A stretch of DNA of 64,000 nucleotides from Prorocentrum cordatum (taxonomy: Eukaryota; Sar; Dinophyceae; Prorocentrales; Prorocentraceae). The notes beneath the pieces are model-generated. The model did not search any database. It was not told the DNA's origin and worked only from the letters and a program-made list of their open reading frames with translations. The position numbers and the translations under genes are program-made. The stretch spans positions 62,001 to 126,000 of the forward strand of contig CAUYUJ010011270.1 in NCBI GenBank assembly GCA_963575745.1, written 5' to 3'. Every line of letters starts with the position of its first letter. Position 1 is the stretch's first letter. This document shows, one piece after another, positions 30,253 through 39,918 of the stretch.

Positions 30253-30726
30253 TCAGAGCGGGCAACGCGTGAACAGGTCCGCCAGACTGGCGAGGTCCCC
30301 CGACAGCCAAAAGTCGGTCTTGGTGTCTCGCGCACGCGTGGCCCACAACATCTCGTTTACCTCGTCGGTTGCATTGTAGTTCAGGGCGCGCTTGATGTCC
30401 TTTGCCACGAGCTCCCCCTTCTTCTTTGCCATCCGAGTACGCGACAGTTTCTCCTCGGGATCCTTGGCAGGCCCGGCGTCGAGGTGCGTGGTGCCGAACG
30501 CGTTGCGCCAGAAGGGGTCAAGCATGGGTGCGTCGCCGTCGTGCACAGCTGCTCCCTCCACCATGCCGCGCGCCATGGTGGTCGCTCCCATCGCGCGCGC
30601 GTTGATCCTCGCCCGAGGCGCGCGCGGAGCGTTCAGCCGTTGCATTTCATCGCTGGCGGACACCCCGCGGCCGCTGCAACGACGTGCGAGTAAGGGAACG
30701 AACGGGAGTGCGAGGCCGATTCGCAC
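30253..30726 (-). CDS. Hypothetical protein, possible organelle-targeted N-terminus
   Basis: 157 codons, ATG to stop. Residues 1-50 are Arg/Ala/Ser-rich with few acidic residues, like a mitochondrial transit peptide. Residues 85-130 form a charged, helix-compatible stretch rich in Lys, Glu and Asp, and the C-terminus is Leu/Asp-rich. No family was recognised. It is the only ORF in the window whose composition suggests a host protein rather than a retroelement or repeat, but the opposite strand is also open here (30392-30865), so it may be chance in GC-rich DNA. Confidence 0.3.
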   Translation of the reverse strand: MRIGLALPFVPLLARRCSGRGVSASDEMQRLNAPRAPRARINARAMGATTMARGMVEGAAVHDGDAPMLDPFWRNAFGTTHLDAGPAKDPEEKLSRTRMAKKKGELVAKDIKRALNYNATDEVNEMLWATRARDTKTDFWLSGDLASLADLFTRCPL

Positions 30727-30944
30727 GGTGGGCTCGAGCCGTTCGATGGCCTTGAGCTCTCTTGCGCTGCTCGAATCTCTCTTCGCGCCGCCTCGGGGCC
30801 CCCTTGGGCCGCCCGGGGCCGGTTTGGGGGGCCTCTGGGGGCGTCGCGGCCGCAGTAAGGACTGAATGCACGCATATCCCCCCCTCCCAAAAAAGGGACG
30901 TTGGAAATTACCCCAATGCGACCCTATCTAGGAGCTGGAGCATC

Positions 30945-31160
30945 TAGGAAAGCAACATCTACATCTACACCAACAGCTGCAGTAACATCAACACCTGCAT
31001 CTACATCTACATCAACACCAACAGCGAGACCCACATCTACATGTACATCTACACCTACATCTACACCTACATATACATCTACATCTACACCTACATCCAC
31101 ATCTACACCTACACCTAGACCTACACCTACACCTACATCTACATCTACATCTACATTTTC
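30945..31160. repeat. (ACATCT)n hexamer array
   Basis: Imperfect tandem ACATCT/ACACCT hexamers for about 200 bases. Encodes poly-Thr/Ser or poly-Val/Asp dipeptides in the open frames. Confidence 0.9.
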
Positions 31161-31590
31161 GCATTGGTTTTGCTTTTGCTTTGCGCCCCCTTGCCTTTGC
31201 TGTTGCTTTTGATTTGCTTTGCTTTGCTTTTGTTTGCGGATGCTTGATTTTGTTTTTGCTTCGCCCACGCACAGACACACACACGCATGTTTTCGGATTC
31301 GCTCACCAGGTGTGCTTGAGAATGCTCCGTATCCGGTCTACACCGCACGACTTGGTATTGAGCAAGGTTATGCAACACTTGCTACACCGAGCGTTCCTAC
31401 GAAATCGTACAGCAGCAGCAACTCCCAGATCGGTGCATCATCGGCGCTGGAATATGCTGTTTCACCAGAGTGGTGCGACCACAACCTCCCCGCTGTCGTG
31501 GAATCGCCAGAGCCACTCGTGGCGTGCATGGACTGTGTCGAATAACCAGTAGTACACATATCGCCGTGACTGGTTCCCCTTCCACAACTC
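31161..31590. other. TTTTGC-rich patch and spacer
   Basis: A short TTTTGC/TTTGC repeat (31160-31262), then mixed DNA with short opposing ORFs and no recognised gene. Confidence 0.4.
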
Positions 31591-31979
31591 GCATGCTATG
31601 CTATGCTATGCTATGCTATGCTATGCTATGCTGCGCTATGCTAAACTAAGCTCTGCTATGTTATGCTTCGCTGTGATATGCTGTGCTATGCTATGCAATG
31701 CTATAATATGCTGTGATATGCTGCGCTATGATATGTTATGATATGTTATGCTGCGCTATGCTATGTTGCGCTATGTTACGTTACGCTACTAAATACTATA
31801 ATATGCTACGCTATATTGTGATTTCTATGCTATGCTATGCTATGCTCTGCTATGCTATGCTAATGCTGCGCTGCGCTGCGCTGAGCTAAGCTAGGCTAAG
31901 CTAAAATAAACGGTGCTAAGCGAGGCGAGGCTAAGCTAAGCTAGGCTAAGCTAAGATGAGATAAGCAAAGCTAAGCTAA
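31591..31979. repeat. Pentamer array (CTATG)n passing to (GCTAA)n
   Basis: Imperfect CTATG pentamers to about 31870, then GCTAA/GCTAG pentamers to 31979. Confidence 0.92.
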
Positions 31980-32813
31980 GGGGGCGCAACTGGAGGAACC
32001 GCGGGGCCGACGCTGGGGGAACCGCCCGGGGCGAGGAACACTGCCCGGCCCTTTTAAGCCCAGCGAGTAAGAACTCTCTAGGGAGAGCCTGGGTAGGGAC
32101 AAATCTTTTCCATCGGAAATGCATGATTGTCCTCTGGGGACCTTCTCGGCGGCCCATTGGGCCGTCTTGAAGAAACCCTCTCGGATCTTTCTGGCCCGTC
32201 TGGGGGCCCATTTCAGCCGTCCCTGGTCCCTCTTGGCCCGCCGTGGGGAGCCGAGCCATCTTGGGGCCCTCTTGGGGCCCCCCTCGTCCGCGCAGAGATC
32301 ATCCGGCGCCCCTCTCGGGCTCCCTGGAGACTTTCTCGGGGCCGTCTTGGGGCTCGCTTGTGGGGTTCGAGGATTTTCAAACCGTCCTGGGGCCCTCTTG
32401 GGAGCCACTTAGGCCGTCTGGGCAGGTCGTCCAGGGGCCCTCTCGGGGGGCTCTTGGGCCGTCCGGGGCCGATTTGGGGCTCGAGCCTTTGCGGCCGTCG
32501 TGGCCGCTGGTAGGATTGAAATGAATATACCGGAAATCTACGTTCTGTCCATAGGAAACGCTTGATTTTTGCCCTTAGGGGGCCTTCCCGGCGGCCTCTT
32601 GGACCGTCTTGAAGGCCCTCGTGGTCGTCTAGGAGCGGTATTGGACTGTCTTCGAACGTTTGTGGGCCGTCTTGAGGCCACCTCAGTGCGCTCTTTGACC
32701 ATGTTCCACGCGACCTGGGGCGCTCTGGGGCCAGCTTAGGCCTCCTCGAGCCCCCCCCCCCGGACCGCCGCGCAAACCAGCGGCGCCGCTTCCGGCCCCC
32801 CCCCGGCCCACTC

Positions 32814-32815
<2 letters not shown>
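31980..32815. repeat. CTTGG/GGCC arrays, two related blocks
   Basis: GGGCCGTCTTG / GGGGCCCTCTTG degenerate arrays at about 32130-32515 and 32580-32760. Each block starts with a related non-repetitive leader: 32100-32165 resembles 32535-32605, with GGAAANGC(A/T)TGATT in common. A third patch with C-runs precedes the TA tract. Confidence 0.78.

Positions 32816-32862
<47 letters not shown>
32816..32862. repeat. (TA)n tract, left flank of DIRS1
   Basis: Nearly pure TA repeat. Another TA tract lies directly beyond the right end of DIRS1 at 39620-39633, so the element probably inserted into a TA microsatellite. Confidence 0.93.
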
Positions 32863-33045
32863 TATGCTGAAAGCCTAACCCCGCTCGACCAGAGAAGACG
32901 GCGGTGCACGGCGAAGCCGAGTGAAAAGAAAACGTGTTTTCCACAGCCTGCATCGTGCCGCCGAAGGCGGCGATCATCCAAGAGGCACTCGCTATGAAAC
33001 ACAGAACTTTGCACGTGCACACAAGCGATGCTGAAACAATGCCCA
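32863..33045 (-). repeat. DIRS1 terminal repeat B2
   Basis: 183 bp identical to 33151-33333. The outer end abuts the left TA tract. Confidence 0.95.
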
Positions 33046-33070
33046 GGTGGTGGCGGGCGATGGCGGACGG

Positions 33071-33150
33071 TGCCGAAAGAACTTGAGCACACGCAGTTGC
33101 GGTCGAGCTCAAGTGAGAGATGAGGCACAATTATCTTCAAAGAAAGTCAT
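33071..33150 (-). repeat. DIRS1 internal repeat A2
   Basis: 80 bp identical to 39540-39619. Directly adjacent to B1 and separated from B2 by 25 bp (33046-33070). Confidence 0.95.
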
Positions 33151-33333
33151 TATGCTGAAAGCCTAACCCCGCTCGACCAGAGAAGACGGCGGTGCACGGC
33201 GAAGCCGAGTGAAAAGAAAACGTGTTTTCCACAGCCTGCATCGTGCCGCCGAAGGCGGCGATCATCCAAGAGGCACTCGCTATGAAACACAGAACTTTGC
33301 ACGTGCACACAAGCGATGCTGAAACAATGCCCA
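33151..33333 (-). repeat. DIRS1 internal repeat B1
   Basis: 183 bp identical to 32863-33045. The A2/B1 boundary GTCAT|TATGC reproduces the sequence made by joining the element's two outer ends. Confidence 0.95.
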
Positions 33334-33369
33334 TATTCGCCCATACTGGGAGCTGGTGAGCAGGACAGC

Positions 33370-34827
33370 TCACCTCAAAGAGCGGCCGCCGAAGACGAAA
33401 GAAGATTTGGCGGCCAGCCTCCTGCCGACACGGGCGGCGTCTGACAGCTGGCCTGTGGACAACTTGGCGAGCTGGCGCGTGAGGCGGCCCGCCTTCTCAT
33501 AGCGTCGCACGCTGGCGGCGCACTTCCAGCGGCCCCGACGCTGCACCTCCGCCAGCGAGCGGTGCTTCAGCGCGAAATCCGTCGAGGCCCCGCCATGCCG
33601 AAGGGAGCGCGGGCAGAGACGGAGGCGCTGCAAGCCGGCAGCGTCGGCCGCCTCACGAAAGGCGACCTCGAACTCACGGTGGCTGAACGGGAAGAGCGGC
33701 CTGGTCGGCGGCGTGGCGGCCTTGAGGTCCCGCAGGAGCTTGGCCACCCACCGCCGCGAGGTGCCGGCGCTGCCGCTGCCGCCGAAGGTAACCGTATCGT
33801 CGTACTCGCCGGCCTTCGTCGTCACAGACGGAGGGCAGTCCGCCGGGGCGGCCGGCATCAGGGTGATCGAGACCTGGGGGTAGGCCGACGTCGCGGAGTG
33901 GCGGAGGCAGGTCACGTCGCAGGCCTTCAGGTTGAGCAGCTCCGAGAGGCGCAGGTAGCCGTCGAAGGCCACGGCGACGCCGGCCCCCACGAGCTGCTGG
34001 CGCGGGCTGTGGGAGGTGAGGCACTGATCGATGATCAGCAGCGCGGCCTCCCAGGGGCAGGGGTCCCTCTGCTCGCCGGGCGACGCCTTCGCGAAGCCCT
34101 TCAACGTGAGGCGGGCCTGGGGGAACTCCGTGACGTCCCTGAGGTTGACCCGCTCCTCGAACGCGTAGCCGTAGAGGGCGGTCCGCGCGGCGAAGATCCC
34201 GTCCCCCGCCAGGAAGATGCTCTGCAGGTAGTCCACCATCAGCTTGTCTCTCTGAGCTGGCGTGGCCAGCGGGTACCGATGCTGAATCGCGAAGCGCCGG
34301 ACCTCGGCCGCAGCACGGGCGTAGTGCTGCTGGGTCAGGGGCTTCACGCGGCGCCGAGCCAGGAAGTCCTCGCGGGCCACGTCGTTGTTGGCGGCCCGCT
34401 GTGAGCCCACAGTCAGGCGCGAGCGGCGGCGCGGGGCCCCGCGGCCCAGGGGGTGCCGCGACTCCGCGCCGCGGCGCTGGGCCAAAGCGGCGGCGGCGAT
34501 CCCGCTCGGCCGCTCTCGCCTGCGCCGCGCAGCTGCCCCAGCCCAGCTGGTCGGGCGACCACTCCTGGTGGCCCGCGGCGGGGCAGACGGGGTCTGGCGT
34601 GCGCGTCCAGTCGTCGCACTCGGCGGCGGCTGCCAGCTGAGCCTCCCCTCGGCATTCAGGGCGAGCACCATCGAGGCGGCCTGCCGCGGGAGCGCATTCG
34701 CGGAGGATGCTAGCCCACTTCCGAGCCAACGCCTCCGGATAACGCCCGGCCAGGCTGGTCTTCCAGACGGTGGCACCCTTGGGACCCAGACGAACCTTGC
34801 CTGCAAGGACCTCGTGAACGTGATCAC
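33370..34827 (-). CDS. DIRS1 tyrosine recombinase
   Basis: 485 codons open; homology starts near residue 150 (about 34380), and the first part overlaps the pol ORF in another frame, so the true start is uncertain. Residues 165-450 match a phage-integrase-type tyrosine recombinase: first Arg in DGYLRLSELL (293), second box PRSLRHGGAS (407-415, Arg410), GRW (432-434) and the nucleophile Tyr443 in VRRYEK. The box-II first His position reads Arg407. The enzyme would integrate circular DNA without target duplication. A basic C-terminus follows the Tyr. The ORF ends 37 bases from repeat B1. Confidence 0.9.
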   Translation of the reverse strand: MITFTRSLQARFVWVPRVPPSGRPAWPGVIRRRWLGSGLASSANALPRQAASMVLALNAEGRLSWQPPPSATTGRARQTPSAPPRATRSGRPTSWAGAAARRRRERPSGIAAAALAQRRGAESRHPLGRGAPRRRSRLTVGSQRAANNDVAREDFLARRRVKPLTQQHYARAAAEVRRFAIQHRYPLATPAQRDKLMVDYLQSIFLAGDGIFAARTALYGYAFEERVNLRDVTEFPQARLTLKGFAKASPGEQRDPCPWEAALLIIDQCLTSHSPRQQLVGAGVAVAFDGYLRLSELLNLKACDVTCLRHSATSAYPQVSITLMPAAPADCPPSVTTKAGEYDDTVTFGGSGSAGTSRRWVAKLLRDLKAATPPTRPLFPFSHREFEVAFREAADAAGLQRLRLCPRSLRHGGASTDFALKHRSLAEVQRRGRWKCAASVRRYEKAGRLTRQLAKLSTGQLSDAARVGRRLAAKSSFVFGGRSLR

Positions 34828-37800
34828 GGGAGCAGCTGGCCTCCAGGGCCTGAAGCGGCTTCAGGTCGGTGACAAGGGTGGTGGGCTTCAGGTAGCGGCA
34901 GTTGTAGTGGCAATAATGCATATGAACGAAGTAGTGACAGTGACGATCCAAGAAAGATGTGACCTCGGGAGAATGCCAGAGACGTGAAGAAGAGGGATTC
35001 TCGACGGACCAGCGCACGCCAAATCGCTCACACAGGCGAAGCATGTCTATGGTGAACGAAACCGAAGCACTACCAGAGGCAAAATGCTTGGCCCGGCTGC
35101 GCGCCGGGGTGGCCAGGCTGAAGGGGGTGCACGGCGTGCCGAAGTGGACATACCACACGTCCCGGCGCACGATCAGGGAGCGGATCACGCTGATGACGCG
35201 CTTGTCGGACAGGTCGTGCCAGGGCCCCCGCGAGATGTCGACTGGCACCCACGACAGCAGCCCCGCGTCGAGACAGGCGGCCGTGAGGCGGGCGCAGCCG
35301 GCGTAGAGCTCGAGCACGTGGCGCGCCCGGCGCCGCTCACGCGGCCGGGCGCCCAGGCGGTGCGGGCCCGCGCCGCTGGCCGGCGAGGCGGCCGGCGCTG
35401 GGGGAGGCGCCGGGGCCAGGTCGCGCGGCGCCCCGCGCTGCGTCTGGCCCGGCTCGAGCTCGAAGCGGTCGGCCGCCCGGGAGTCGTGGTCGGTCGGGTT
35501 CCGGCTGCTCTCCGAGTACCGATGGTAGTGCTGGATGCCGGTGGCGATCTGCCGCGCGGCAGCCTGGCAGGCCAGCTGGCGGAGCACCGGGTTGGCACAG
35601 CGGCCCTTCTCGAAGGCCATCATGGACGAGAGGTTGTCGCCGATGGACAGGACGCGGCAGCCGTGAGCCGCCACGGAGCGGGTGGCCCGCCTGAGGCCCA
35701 GCAGCGTCGTCCGGCCCTCGAGGATGTGGATCGGGGCCGCGAAGAGAAAGGCGCCGCGGACCACCAGCTGCCACCTGTGAGCAGCGAGGGCGGCGTCGGG
35801 CAGCGCTGGGATGCCGCCTCTGCAGGCGGCGGAGGCCGGCGCCTCCACGTCGACCCGAGCCGCTCGGCTCCGCCGTGCTGCCGGGTACGGTGACGATCGC
35901 CCCGCACGTGGCGGCAAATCCAGCCCGGCGAACACAGCGGCGTCGTCGCTGCCGGCAGTGAAGCCGGCCTGCGTGGCAACCTCAGTACCCGGCGGATCGC
36001 CCGGGTCATCAGCGTGGCGGTCGATGGCGACGAAGCGCCAGCGCTCGCGGTAGGCGCCGATGTCCCTGAGCTCGCTCTCCTCGAAGCGTGACGTGGCCAG
36101 GGCGTAGCCCCACAGGCTAGCGTCAGAGCAGTAAGCCCACGGGTGCCAGGGTGCGCCGAGGTCCACACCCGCGAGCGGAATGAGGGCCTTGACAAGCCCC
36201 AGCTCGCGCAGCTGCTCGGCGTCGAAGTGGCAGTAGTCGCTCGGCGCGTACACGACCCGGTACAAGGAGCTCAGGACAGCGAGGGCCGGCCTCATGAGCA
36301 TGAAGTGGTGCACGACGTGTCCCAGCACAACCTCCATGGCCGCAGGCGTGCAGCCGCGGCGGTCGATCAGAGCGGTGACCGCCCGATGCAGCCGCCAGGC
36401 CCGCTCGCGCTGCGGCACCGCGCGGCCGTCGCAGAAGTCGAACCGAACCCCACAGCAGACGAAGTCCCGCGTGGCGTAGCACACCTCGTGGTAGGCCAGG
36501 CCGCGGCGCTCGAACTCGAGCAGGATAGCCTCCAGCGCCGCGTCGACCAGGCGGCGCGGCGACCCGACGACATTGGCGTTGTCGACGTAGGAGGCCCCAG
36601 CGAGCTCGCCCACGGCGAGGCGCGCGCAGGGGGAGCGCTCCGAGACCATCCTGACCTCCTCGGGCGCGATGGACAGCGCCCGACTGATGCCGATACGAGT
36701 GACGTCCTCGGTGATGCCGTTGCAGATGAAGAGCGACCACCTCCAGCCCATGGCGAGGCCCTGGAAGCACGGGTAGACCACGGTGTCAGGATCCACCTGC
36801 ACGAAGCGGCGGTGCACCTCGTCGTACACCTGGTCCGTGTCGAAATTGCGGATGGCCATGGGGTAGTCGAAGCAGAACCAGCTGCCGATCTCGAGCCACT
36901 GCATCTGGTAGAAGCCCTGGCGCAGGTCAGCGCTGGCCCCGTGGTAGCCCTGCTCGCCGCTGCCCAGCAAGTCCGCGTCGAGGCAGAGGCCGCTGAGGGC
37001 CGCCGCCGAACCGAGCTCGGTCCGAGGCGGGCGGCGATGCAGAGCCGAAGGCTCGCGGCCGTCAATCACCATGCGCAGCGAGCCGTCCTTCTTGCCAACG
37101 AAGAAGATGCTGGCGCGGGCACGGCAGCGCGTGCGCACACCGACGAGGCCAATGCGCATGAGCTGCTTGAAGAGGCCCAGCCGCAGGACCGGGTCCCGCC
37201 GCAGGTTCGCATCCCAGTAGGGGTAGATGGGTGGGAGCTCGCCGGCCTCCACCATGCTGTCGAGGACCGCCTGCGACCGAAAGATGTGCTTCTCCGGCTC
37301 GTTGATCAGCGGTAGCAGCCAGGGCGGCACCAGCGAGCGGATCGGCTGCGGCGAGATGCCGCTGTCGAGAACCTTGAGGAGGCGCGGCTCATAAGGCCGA
37401 ACAGGCGTCGGCCGGCCGCTGTAGACGTCCTTGGACTTCAGAAGAGAACAGAGCGCGTCATCACCGTCCACGCCGATGGGGTCGCCGAAGGCGGCCACTC
37501 GCTGATGGACGCGCTGCAATACAGATGCTTGGGCGGCGTTCGCCGGGAGAACCGAGGCGAGTCGCCGCGCAGCCGCCAGCGGGGCGTCCAGGTCGTTCAG
37601 AGCCATGATCGCCTGGTTGCACCGCCGCCGCACGCCGGAGGAGAGGTTCAAGGGCAGCACCTCCCTCGGCGTCGATCTGCCCAGGAGCGGCAGAGGAAAG
37701 GGGTCGCCGTGAGCGCGACCAGTCAAAAATCGAGGAGCCCCTTCGGCATCAGGTCCCCTCGTGCGCCCGCCTGCGAAACGGACTGCGGAGGTATCGTTGG

Positions 37801-37855
37801 CCGAACGGCGCCGGGGCGAACGCCGCCTCTCCGCAGCCCGCACGACAGGAGTCAT
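34705..37855 (-). CDS. DIRS1 RT-RNase H-methyltransferase polyprotein
   Basis: The frame starts at ATG 37855, which overlaps the gag stop as ATGA, and stays open to 33674. Residues beyond about 1050 (past 34705) are out-of-phase recombinase sequence. RT: KKDGSLRMVIDGR (255-267), ASADLRQGFYQM (307-318), QGLAMGWRWS (365-374) and catalytic loop YVDN (423-426), with Asn for the second Asp. RNase H: YCSDAS (575-580), IGDNLSS (738-744) and NPTDHDSR (786-793). Residues 846-1050 (34705-35320) are C5-methyltransferase-like: ELYAGCARLT (motif I), GTPCTPFS (906-913, motif IV with Cys909) and VENPSSS (951-957, motif VI). DIRS elements are known to carry a methylase; classic ones are N6-adenine type, and this looks like the cytosine type. 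Confidence 0.88.
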
Positions 37856-39105
37856 CCCTGCGCGGCGGCCGAGGCGTCACCCCGACCGCCGCGTCCGCCA
37901 CCACCTGCACGGCCGCGCCCGCGGCCCCGGAAGCGCCCCGCGCCGCCGTCCTCGCCGCCAGCGCCGCCGCCTGCGTCGTCGCCAGAGCCCCGCCCGCGGG
38001 GGCGCGTGGCCTGCTCCTCGCGCCACTGCCGCTGCTGCTTCAAAGTGAAGGCCTCATCCTTCTGGATCTGAGCGATGTACTTGGAGTACTCGGGAAGGAC
38101 GAGGCCGCCATACTCGTTGACCGTAGAGGCCACCACCGCGTCCAGGTCCTGGAAGTCCGGGCTCCGAGGGTTGCGGGCCACCGCCATCTCGATCTGCACG
38201 AGGTAACGCACCAAGATCTCGACGCCCGAGAGGCTCGGCAGGTTCAACATGTCCTGCTGCTGGAAGGCGTGCAGCGCCTCCGTGAGCCTACGATGGGCGC
38301 GCGTGATGTTGCTGTTGGGCGAGATGCCCGACTTGTGGATGAAGTCCAGGTGGTGCGACATCCACTCCATGCCAGTCGCGCGGAGCGTCTTCACGAACTC
38401 GTGGGTGACCCGGCTGCCGCTCAGCGGGAAGGGCGGCTCGGCCGCCGCGTGCTGCAGCCCGAAAGAGTCGGAAAACGAGATGAAGCGGCGGCCTGAGATG
38501 GGCTCGCGGGCGTCGCCTGTCACGCGATCGTCCCGCCGATTGCCAGAAACCAGCGCCCGCTCCCAGGCAGCTCGGTCGTCGTCGGCTACGAGCTGGCAGA
38601 AGGTCCAGCAGTTGTCGATCAGCACGAGCCCACTCAGATAGTCCTCGTCGGCCGCCACCTCGGGTGTCATGAAGGTGGCGCGATCCGTGAGGATCTGGGC
38701 CGGCACCTCGTCGCCAAAGCTGCGGGCGGCGGGGTCGGCCACGCGCCACACCCCCACGCCGCCTGGGGCCGCTGGGCCCGCTGGAGGCGCCTGGCCCAGC
38801 ACGGCCGCGAGGGCGGCCGCCTGCTGCCTGACGCGCCTCAGGTCGGCGTCCGGGATGGGGTTGTCGAAGACGTACGACTCCGCCCACTGCGCCGGGGGGT
38901 AGGGCTGCCCCCGAGCGAGGGCGATCACTCGATGCACATTCAGGTCGATCCGCTGGACCGAGAAGTCAGGAGTGCTCCCGATCCAGACCCCCGGCGTGGG
39001 CGTCTGGATGATGAGCAGCCGCGCGTGCCACCGCAGCCCGTTCTCGTCGTTCATGAAATCGATGAGGACCTGCGCCTCCGGGACATCTGGGACGCTACGA
39101 TCCAT
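37852..39105 (-). CDS. DIRS1 gag-like protein
   Basis: 417 codons, ATG 39105, stop overlapping the pol start (ATGA, 37855-37852), which suggests coupled re-initiation. N-terminal two thirds are mixed alpha-helical with several Trp; the last 60 residues are Arg/Gly-rich (RGRGSGDD, RFRGRGRGR), a probable nucleic-acid-binding tail without zinc knuckles. Assigned as gag by position upstream of RT and by the basic tail, not by domain match. It overlaps the end of the upstream small ORF by 11 bases. Confidence 0.72.
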   Translation of the reverse strand: MDRSVPDVPEAQVLIDFMNDENGLRWHARLLIIQTPTPGVWIGSTPDFSVQRIDLNVHRVIALARGQPYPPAQWAESYVFDNPIPDADLRRVRQQAAALAAVLGQAPPAGPAAPGGVGVWRVADPAARSFGDEVPAQILTDRATFMTPEVAADEDYLSGLVLIDNCWTFCQLVADDDRAAWERALVSGNRRDDRVTGDAREPISGRRFISFSDSFGLQHAAAEPPFPLSGSRVTHEFVKTLRATGMEWMSHHLDFIHKSGISPNSNITRAHRRLTEALHAFQQQDMLNLPSLSGVEILVRYLVQIEMAVARNPRSPDFQDLDAVVASTVNEYGGLVLPEYSKYIAQIQKDEAFTLKQQRQWREEQATRPRGRGSGDDAGGGAGGEDGGAGRFRGRGRGRAGGGGRGGRGDASAAAQG

Positions 39106-39559
39106 CCTGCTCCAGCGTTCGGGCTCGCCGCTGACTTGGCGTCACTGGCCCTGGCGCGGGAGCCTGGCAGGCCGCCCCAGGGGCGGGAGCGGCCGGGGCC
39201 GCGAGCGCCGGCAGCAGCGCCGGCGGGGCCGACGGCTCGGCGCGGGCTGCGGGCGGCCTGGCGAAGAGCCGCAGGCGCCCGATGGCCCAAGCACCCGCGG
39301 CCCCGGCCGCGGCGGACAGCCACACCGCCAGCCAGCCCGGCCCGGCGGCGTGCGCGGGCGCCTCGGCGGGCTCGGTGTGGGAGGTGGCCGGCCCGCTGCA
39401 CGTGAGCGTGCAGGTCTGAGTCGGGCAGGCCGGGCACGCGGGGCAGGCCGGCCCGCGCAGCAGCCAGACCTCGGCCAGCCGCACGCCGATCCCCACCAGC
39501 TCCACGGCCGCGGCCATGCAGGGGCGCGGACGGGCCTCCTGCCGAAAGAACTTGAGCAC
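39095..39559 (-). CDS. DIRS1 small ORF with Cys/Pro-rich segment and membrane helix
   Basis: 154 codons, starting inside repeat A1. After about 30 residues there is a Pro/Cys cluster (GPACPACPACPTQTC), then a hydrophobic stretch of about 20 residues (GWLAVWLSAAAGAAGAWAIG), then an Ala/Pro-rich tail. The layout suggests a single-pass membrane protein. Its stop overlaps the gag start by 11 bases, so the three minus-strand ORFs form an overlapping series. Its role is unknown. No DIRS function is assigned to such a protein that I know of. Confidence 0.6.
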   Translation of the reverse strand: MLKFFRQEARPRPCMAAAVELVGIGVRLAEVWLLRGPACPACPACPTQTCTLTCSGPATSHTEPAEAPAHAAGPGWLAVWLSAAAGAAGAWAIGRLRLFARPPAARAEPSAPPALLPALAAPAAPAPGAACQAPAPGPVTPSQRRARTLEQDGS

Positions 39560-39619
39560 ACGCAGTTGCGGTCGAGCTCAAGTGAGAGATGAGGCACAAT
39601 TATCTTCAAAGAAAGTCAT
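39540..39619 (-). repeat. DIRS1 terminal repeat A1
   Basis: 80 bp identical to 33071-33150. The outer end abuts a TA/CA tract (39620-39641). Confidence 0.95.
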
Positions 39620-39639
39620 ATATATATATATACACACAC

Positions 39640-39918
39640 ACCGTTTTACTGCACGTGTCCACGCCAATGCCAATGGTCTACTAGCTCAGTTTCCCCCTCA
39701 GACTGCGGTTCGCCGCGAACCGCCCGGCGCCCCCGCCCCCCGCCGCTGCGCCAAGCCAAGAGCAAGACCCCCGCGGCAAGAGCAACCCAGCGTGGCAGTC
39801 CACACTGGTTGCACTCTGGGCTTCGCGGGCCGGCTTCACGACAGGGAGGAGCGTTTCAAGACCCAGGCCCCGCTGAACCCCACTCCGAGGCACCGCAAAA
39901 ACGGGAAGAACGCGCTAT
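39640..39918 (-). repeat. Y2 direct repeat D1 (possible B2)
   Basis: About 280 bp that matches 40092-40362 with roughly one difference per ten bases and small indels. By analogy with DIRS1 it is likely the outer B repeat of element Y2. Confidence 0.75.

Larger units (their letters stand above)
32863..39619 (-). mobile_element. DIRS1: complete tyrosine-recombinase retroelement, 6757 bp
   Basis: Read on the minus strand: repeat A1 (39619-39540), small ORF, gag, RT-RNase H-methyltransferase, tyrosine recombinase, repeats B1 (33333-33151), A2 (33150-33071) and B2 (33045-32863). This is the A1-ORFs-B1-A2-B2 split-direct-repeat layout of Ngaro/PAT-type elements (DIRS order). A and B copies read as identical, and the A2/B1 junction equals the joined outer ends of A1 and B2, as expected for a circular intermediate. 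No target duplication is evident, as expected for a recombinase. All ORFs are open, so the copy may be recently active. Confidence 0.92.

Noticed and set aside
32855-33373. Two nearly identical minus-strand ORFs of 91 and 78 codons
   Set aside because: They are translations of the duplicated DIRS1 B repeats, not separate genes.
36143-37315. 390-codon plus-strand ORF (and others at 33562-34404 and 35084-35893)
   Set aside because: Antisense to the DIRS1 RT/recombinase in GC-rich DNA; sequence is composition-driven and shows no domain, while the minus strand has clear catalytic motifs.
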